Shown: one piece after another, positions 60,455-64,000 of the stretch
How the letters are laid out: every line of letters starts with the position of its first letter
Numbering within the stretch: position 1 is the first letter of the stretch
Assembly: GCF_003063355.1 (NCBI RefSeq)
Contig: NZ_NESH01000005.1
Span: 186,001-250,000, forward strand
Direction of reading: 5' to 3'
Length of the DNA: 64,000 nucleotides
DNA from: Limnohabitans sp. Bal53
GTDB taxonomy: Bacteria; Pseudomonadota; Gammaproteobacteria; Burkholderiales; Burkholderiaceae_C
Program-made: the position numbers and the translations under genes
The notes under the pieces: generated by a model
What the model saw: only the letters and a program-made list of their open reading frames with translations
Database searches by the model: none
Told to the model about the DNA's origin: nothing

Positions 60455-61977
60455 ACCAAGTGACTCCACCCCCCAGCACCGTGGCCAAACCCAAATCGCC
60501 GCTCATCCTCGACCACGACCGCGCAGGCGGTTACTGGGGCGCGGTGTATGTGTTCACCGCCATCAAAGGCCTGCAGGTGGTGATCGATGGCCCGGTGGGC
60601 TGCGAAAACTTGCCGGTGACTTCGGTGCTGCACTACACCGATGCGCTGCCCCCGCACGAGTTGCCGATTGTGGTGACGGGTCTGGCCGAAGAGCAGCTCG
60701 GCCGCGAAGGCACGGAAGGCGCCATGAAACGGGCGCATGCCACGCTCGACCCCGAACTGCCCGCCGTGGTGGTGACGGGCTCAATCGCCGAGATGATTGG
60801 TGGCGGTGTCACACCTGAAGGCACCAACATTGCGCGCTTTTTGCCCCGCACCATCGACGAAGACCAGTGGCAGTGCGCCAACCGCGCCATGTATTGGCTG
60901 TGGAGCGAATACGGTCTGCGCAAAGTGCCTGCACGCAAACCTTTTGAAGAACGTCCTGTGGGCGAAAAGCCCCGCGTCAACATCATCGGCCCTTGCTACG
61001 GCACCTTCAACAGCCCCAGCGATCTGGCCGAAATCCGCCGCCTGGTGCAAGGCATCGGCGCCGACGTCAACATGGTCTTTCCGCTGACCAGTCACTTGGC
61101 CGATGTGTCGCGCCTGGTCGAAGCCGATGTGAACATTTGCATGTACCGCGAGTTTGGCCGCATGCTGTGCGAGGCGTTGGAGCGCCCCTATTTGCAAGCG
61201 CCGATTGGCCTGCACAGCACCACCAACTTCTTGCGCAAATTAGGCGAGTTGCTGCATCTGGACCCAGAGCCTTTCATCGAGCGCGAAAAGCACACCACTT
61301 TGAAGCCCATGTGGGACCTGTGGCGCTCGGTCACACAAGACTTTTTTGCCACCGCCAGCTTTGCTGTGGTGGCGGGCGAGACCTATTCACGCGGCCTGAA
61401 AAACTTCCTCGAAAACGAGATGGGCTTGCCCTGCCGCTTCAGCGTGTCACGCACTGCCGGCAACAAAACCGACAACGCCGCAGTGCGCGAGCTGGTCAAA
61501 ACGCAAACGCCCTTGATCATGTTCGGCAGCTACAACGAGCGCATGTACCTGAGCGAGATCTCTGGCGGAAGCCCCATGCGCGCGGCCTTCATTCCTGCCT
61601 CCTTTCCCGGCGCCATCATCCGGCGCCACACCGGCACGCCCTTCATGGGCTACAGCGGTGCGAGCTACCTGATCCAGGAAGTGTGCAACGCGCTGTTCGA
61701 TGCGCTGTTCCACATCCTGCCGCTGGGCACCGAGATGGACAAAGTTGAAGCGACCCAAGCACGTGGCGTGGTCGCCCCCAACGCCAGCTGGCAAGACCAG
61801 GCCCAGCAGCGCCTGCGCGATGTGGTGCAAAGCCAGCCGGTGCTGGTGCAGATCTCAGCGGCCAAGCGACTGCGCGATCAGGCCGAACAACTCTCGCAGG
61901 CCCAAGGCCACAGCGAGGTGACCGAAGCCCATGTGAACGCGGCCAGCCGCGAACTGGGACTGGGGATTGCGGCATGA
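60451..61977 (+). CDS. bchZ: Chlorophyllide a reductase subunit BchZ
   Basis: A 508-aa NifK-like subunit. The N-terminal [59 protein letters not shown] and [19 protein letters not shown] are diagnostic. The C-terminal helix region carries the PCR-like domain at the chlorin site. It is coupled to bchY by ATGA and, unusually, its stop also overlaps an ATG that opens a 43-codon ORF leading to pufB. Confidence 0.94.
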   Translation: MNQVTPPPSTVAKPKSPLILDHDRAGGYWGAVYVFTAIKGLQVVIDGPVGCENLPVTSVLHYTDALPPHELPIVVTGLAEEQLGREGTEGAMKRAHATLDPELPAVVVTGSIAEMIGGGVTPEGTNIARFLPRTIDEDQWQCANRAMYWLWSEYGLRKVPARKPFEERPVGEKPRVNIIGPCYGTFNSPSDLAEIRRLVQGIGADVNMVFPLTSHLADVSRLVEADVNICMYREFGRMLCEALERPYLQAPIGLHSTTNFLRKLGELLHLDPEPFIEREKHTTLKPMWDLWRSVTQDFFATASFAVVAGETYSRGLKNFLENEMGLPCRFSVSRTAGNKTDNAAVRELVKTQTPLIMFGSYNERMYLSEISGGSPMRAAFIPASFPGAIIRRHTGTPFMGYSGASYLIQEVCNALFDALFHILPLGTEMDKVEATQARGVVAPNASWQDQAQQRLRDVVQSQPVLVQISAAKRLRDQAEQLSQAQGHSEVTEAHVNAASRELGLGIAA

Positions 61978-62105
61978 GCCACGCCCCCAACAACACAACA
62001 GCAGGTGCCGCCTCGTGCGGTGCCGCTTATCCGATGTCGTGGCCTTTGGCTGCGGATGCCCATCTGCGCGGGCTGTGCGCAACCCGGGTCGCAAGGCCTC
62101 GTTAA
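61974..62105 (+). CDS. Small ORF (43 codons) between bchZ and pufB
   Basis: ATG 61974 overlaps the bchZ stop (ATGA), and the frame runs 43 codons to TAA (62103-62105), one base before the pufB AGGAG site. The peptide (starts [16 protein letters not shown], ends ATRVARPR) has two Cys, is polar and has no membrane span; I recognise no family. Translational coupling at both ends suggests that it is translated. In Rhodobacter a short ORF, pufK, occupies this place and regulates pufB translation; an analogous leader role is inference. Confidence 0.45.
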   Translation: MSHAPNNTTAGAASCGAAYPMSWPLAADAHLRGLCATRVARPR

Positions 62106-62117
62106 CAGGAGCAAAAC

Positions 62118-62261
62118 ATGTCCACCAAGACATCAATTTCCGGACTCACCGATGAGGAAGCCCAGGAGTTCCACCACTACTGGATGCAGGGCACCGTGGG
62201 CTTCACAGCAGTTGCTGTGCTGGCACACATCCTGGTCTGGGCGTGGCGTCCCTGGTTCTGA
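62118..62261 (+). CDS. pufB: Light-harvesting 1 beta chain
   Basis: A 47-aa antenna polypeptide. It has the conserved [17 protein letters not shown]-terminal part and one span with the bacteriochlorophyll-ligating His in [13 protein letters not shown], the classical beta-chain ending. An AGGAG site lies 7 nt before ATG. It pairs with PufA to build the LH1 ring around the reaction centre. The next gene is not pufA but an unassigned 74-codon gene. Confidence 0.95.
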   Translation: MSTKTSISGLTDEEAQEFHHYWMQGTVGFTAVAVLAHILVWAWRPWF

Positions 62262-62305
62262 TTCAGAGCCTCTTTTTTCATCCATAGATTGACGGAGTCA
62301 CTGTC

Positions 62306-62530
62306 ATGTCCAACACAACCCACCTCAATGAGGCCCATTCGCGTGCGGATGAGTCTCCCGCTTACTGGTCCATTTTCCTCATCGGATTTGGATGCCTGTT
62401 TGTGGTCGTCGTACTGGCCAAACTGGTCGGCGTTCACTGGCGGGATCTGCTGCCTGGTGCAGAAGATGCCAAGAGCATGAGTCAGGGTGTGAAGGCTGCT
62501 GTGTACACCTTCATGTCCCACATCATTTAG
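62306..62530 (+). CDS. Single-span 74-aa protein of unknown function inside the puf operon
   Basis: Encoded between pufB and pufA, with a GGAG site 8 nt before ATG; its stop TAG touches the pufA ribosome site. The product has a polar N-terminus (about 1-20) and one span (about 21-44, [20 protein letters not shown]). A 30-residue C-terminal part follows ([20 protein letters not shown]) and ends in a probable amphipathic helix ([10 protein letters not shown]). It lacks a His inside the span, so it is not a normal antenna chain. Size, topology and operon suggest an LH1-RC accessory subunit similar in role to PufX, protein W or PufQ, but no homology is evident to me. Confidence 0.75.
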   Translation: MSNTTHLNEAHSRADESPAYWSIFLIGFGCLFVVVVLAKLVGVHWRDLLPGAEDAKSMSQGVKAAVYTFMSHII

Positions 62531-62540
62531 GAGATTCACC

Positions 62541-62750
62541 ATGTGGAGAATTTGGCGACTTTACGACCCTTTGCGTGCCATGGTATTGCAGGGCATTTTC
62601 TTGTTTGGCCTGGCCGCGATGATTCACCTCATCTTGCTCAGCACCAACAAATTCAACTGGCTCGACGGCGCGAAAAAGCCAGTCGCTGCATCGGCGCAAA
62701 ACTCGCCGCTGCCGACTTCGGTGGCTTCGCTCGCCTTGCCCAAGTCCTGA
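62541..62750 (+). CDS. pufA: Light-harvesting 1 alpha chain
   Basis: A 69-aa antenna polypeptide. The [20 protein letters not shown] start and [18 protein letters not shown] with the ligand His are diagnostic of LH1 alpha. A Pro/Ala/Ser-rich tail of about 25 residues follows, as in long betaproteobacterial alpha chains. An AGGAG site is 7 nt upstream. Its stop codon lies within a perfect hairpin. Confidence 0.95.
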   Translation: MWRIWRLYDPLRAMVLQGIFLFGLAAMIHLILLSTNKFNWLDGAKKPVAASAQNSPLPTSVASLALPKS

Positions 62751-62800
62751 TCCAGGACTTGTCGTTCAGTTGCCGCAATTGACCTCGCGTCAATGCGGCA
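62741..62800 (+). promoter_or_regulatory. Two intercistronic hairpins between pufA and pufL
   Basis: Hairpin 1 is CAAGTCCTG-ATC-CAGGACTTG (62741-62761), a perfect 9-bp stem that contains the pufA stop. Hairpin 2 is TGCCGCAATTGAC-CTCGC-GTCAATGCGGCA (62771-62800), 12 pairs with one bulged A. Neither has a T-run, so they are not strong terminators. In Rhodobacter such hairpins shield the pufBA mRNA segment from 3' decay, giving more antenna than reaction centre; the same role is expected here. Confidence 0.75.
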
Positions 62801-62833
62801 TCTGTTGATCCACTGAAGCAGGAGGACCCTACC

Positions 62834-63670
62834 ATGGCCATGCTGAGTTTTGAAAAAAAGTACCGTGTTCGCGGTGGTACCCTGCTGGGTGGTGACTTGT
62901 TCGACTTCTGGGTCGGACCGTTTTACGTCGGCTTCTTCGGCGTGACAACCTTGTTCTTTTCGTTCCTGGGCACGGCCCTCATCTTGTGGGGCGCCTCACA
63001 AGGCCCGACCTGGAACATTTGGCAGATCAGCATTGCACCGCCTGATCTGTCGTACGGCCTGCGCTTTGCGCCCCTGATGGAAGGCGGCCTGTGGCAGCTC
63101 ATCACGGTGTGTGCCATTGGCGCCTTCGGCTCGTGGATGATGCGCGAGGTCGAAATCTGCCGCAAGTTAGGCATGGGCTTTCATGTCCCAGTGGCCTTCG
63201 GCGTGGCCATCTCTGCCTACGTGACTTTGGTGGTGGTGCGTCCAGTGCTGATGGGCGCTTGGGGCCACGGCTTTCCGTATGGCATCTACAGCCACCTGGA
63301 CTGGGTCTCCAACGTGGGCTACCAGTACCTGCACTTTCACTACAACCCGGCACACATGATCGCCGTGAGTTTCTTCTTTGCCAGCGTATTTGCCTTGTCG
63401 CTGCACGGTGGCCTGGTTCTTTCTTCCACCAACCCCACACCGGGCACCGTGGTCAAGACACCCGAGCACGAAGACACCTTCTTCCGTGACTTCATCGGTT
63501 ATTCGGTGGGCACATTGGGCATCCACCGAGTCGGTCTGTTCTTGGCACTGGCGGCTGTTTTGTTCAGCGCCCTGTGCATCGTGCTCAGTGGCCCCTTCTG
63601 GAGCCGTGGCTGGCCCGAGTGGTGGAGCTGGTGGTTGAACCTGCCGATCTGGTCTCAGTGGCCTGTTTGA
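62834..63670 (+). CDS. pufL: Photosynthetic reaction centre L subunit
   Basis: A 278-aa five-span protein that binds the special pair, accessory pigments and quinones. Conserved parts are [41 protein letters not shown] (special pair His), [10 protein letters not shown], and [24 protein letters not shown] with the iron and QB-site residues. An AGGAGG site precedes the ATG. The pufM gene follows after about 50 nt. Confidence 0.96.
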   Translation: MAMLSFEKKYRVRGGTLLGGDLFDFWVGPFYVGFFGVTTLFFSFLGTALILWGASQGPTWNIWQISIAPPDLSYGLRFAPLMEGGLWQLITVCAIGAFGSWMMREVEICRKLGMGFHVPVAFGVAISAYVTLVVVRPVLMGAWGHGFPYGIYSHLDWVSNVGYQYLHFHYNPAHMIAVSFFFASVFALSLHGGLVLSSTNPTPGTVVKTPEHEDTFFRDFIGYSVGTLGIHRVGLFLALAAVLFSALCIVLSGPFWSRGWPEWWSWWLNLPIWSQWPV

Positions 63671-63719
63671 GTCGGATGACAAAACGCGTCCGAACCTGAA
63701 GAATTGAGGAGTACCGCAA

Positions 63720-64000
63720 ATGGCCGATTATCAAAACCTGTTCACCACGGTGCAAGCCGTGGGTCCAGTGCACCACGGGGTGGAACTGGGTCACGGCAAC
63801 AGTCCGCGCACCGGACAACCTGTGATCAATTACTGGATCGGCAAGCTGGGCAATGCCCAGCTGGGCCCGATCTACCTGGGGGGGCTGGGTCTGGCCTCAT
63901 TGGTGTGTGGCTTGATCGCCTTCACCTTGATCGGCATGAACATGCTGGCCTCGGTCAACTATGACCCGATTCAATTCGTGCGCCAGTTGTTCTGGCTCTC
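63720..64000 (+). CDS. pufM: Photosynthetic reaction centre M subunit (partial, cut by window end)
   Basis: The first 93 codons of PufM. The polar N-terminus ADYQNLFTTVQAVGPVHHG is followed by GNAQLGPIYLGGLGLASLVCG, the conserved first-span start, and by NYDPIQFVRQLFWL. ATG 63720 has GAGGAG 8 nt upstream. The gene continues beyond the window, where pufC would be expected in a betaproteobacterium. Confidence 0.94.
   Translation, partial: MADYQNLFTTVQAVGPVHHGVELGHGNSPRTGQPVINYWIGKLGNAQLGPIYLGGLGLASLVCGLIAFTLIGMNMLASVNYDPIQFVRQLFWL

Noticed and set aside
62306-62530. The 74-aa gene considered as a second LH1 beta chain
   Set aside because: It shares a YW and VLA word with PufB, but the His ligand position is Lys and shifted by three residues, and the C-terminus is 25 residues longer; no convincing alignment.
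62177-62542. 121-codon minus-strand frame over pufB and the 74-aa gene
   Set aside because: Antisense to clearly coding puf genes and lacking protein-like composition.

Overview
This window is GC-rich, gene-dense DNA that looks like the chromosome of a phototrophic betaproteobacterium, most likely Burkholderiales/Comamonadaceae (a Limnohabitans- or Rhodoferax-like organism). That placement is an inference. It rests on the photosynthesis superoperon crtE-crtF-bchCXYZ-pufBALM together with several families common in Burkholderiales: DUF1841, DUF2145, AtuA-like proteins, Liv-type ABC transporter operons carrying an acyl-CoA ligase, and an OsmC-YcaO fusion. I saw no rRNA, tRNA, insertion sequence, prophage or CRISPR array.

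Layout. (1) 0.4-8.9 kb, minus strand: a tightly overlapping operon moxR-type ATPase, GNAT acetyltransferase, CoxE-like VWA protein, tamA, tamB. It diverges from a diheme cytochrome c4-like gene across a perfect FNR-type box. (2) 9.7-10.7 kb: a DUF1841 gene and a 0.5-kb intergenic island of palindromic repeats. (3) 10.7-38.8 kb: a large CoA-thioester catabolic region. It holds a PcaF-like thiolase, an AtuA-like pair, a LivHMGF transporter with an acyl-CoA ligase and binding protein, and then a terC, LysR, MFS interlude. A minus-strand operon follows, in order tetR, SDR, carboxylase beta, alkC, citronellyl-CoA dehydrogenase-like, enoyl-CoA hydratase, biotin carboxylase alpha, acyl-CoA dehydrogenase. 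It resembles acyclic terpene (atu) degradation but carries a DNA repair glycosylase gene in its middle. Another acyl-CoA dehydrogenase, a thiolase and a FadJ-like protein complete beta-oxidation. (4) 39-50 kb: an exported MsrB/MsrA pair, a RelE/HigA-type toxin-antitoxin pair, DUF2145, an OsmC-YcaO fusion, a DMT transporter, two tandem photolyase/cryptochrome genes with a membrane-anchored unknown protein, and a cysteine-free Rrf2 regulator. (5) 50-54.6 kb: DUF2237, a TSUP permease, a quinone oxidoreductase, an ABC exporter and a dispersed repeat. (6) 54.6-64 kb: the photosynthesis superoperon, cut by the window end inside pufM.

How the parts fit. CrtE and CrtF make carotenoids. BchXYZ and BchC reduce and oxidise chlorins on the way to bacteriochlorophyll a. 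PufBALM build the LH1-reaction centre. Four perfect TGT-N12-ACA palindromes (PpsR/CrtJ type) lie upstream of crtE and bchC, predicting aerobic/light repression.

The most interesting unexplained items are two small genes inside the superoperon: a 74-aa single-membrane-span protein encoded between pufB and pufA, and a 43-codon ORF coupled by ATGA to bchZ just before pufB. The alkC gene inside the terpene-type operon is the best candidate outside the photosynthesis region.
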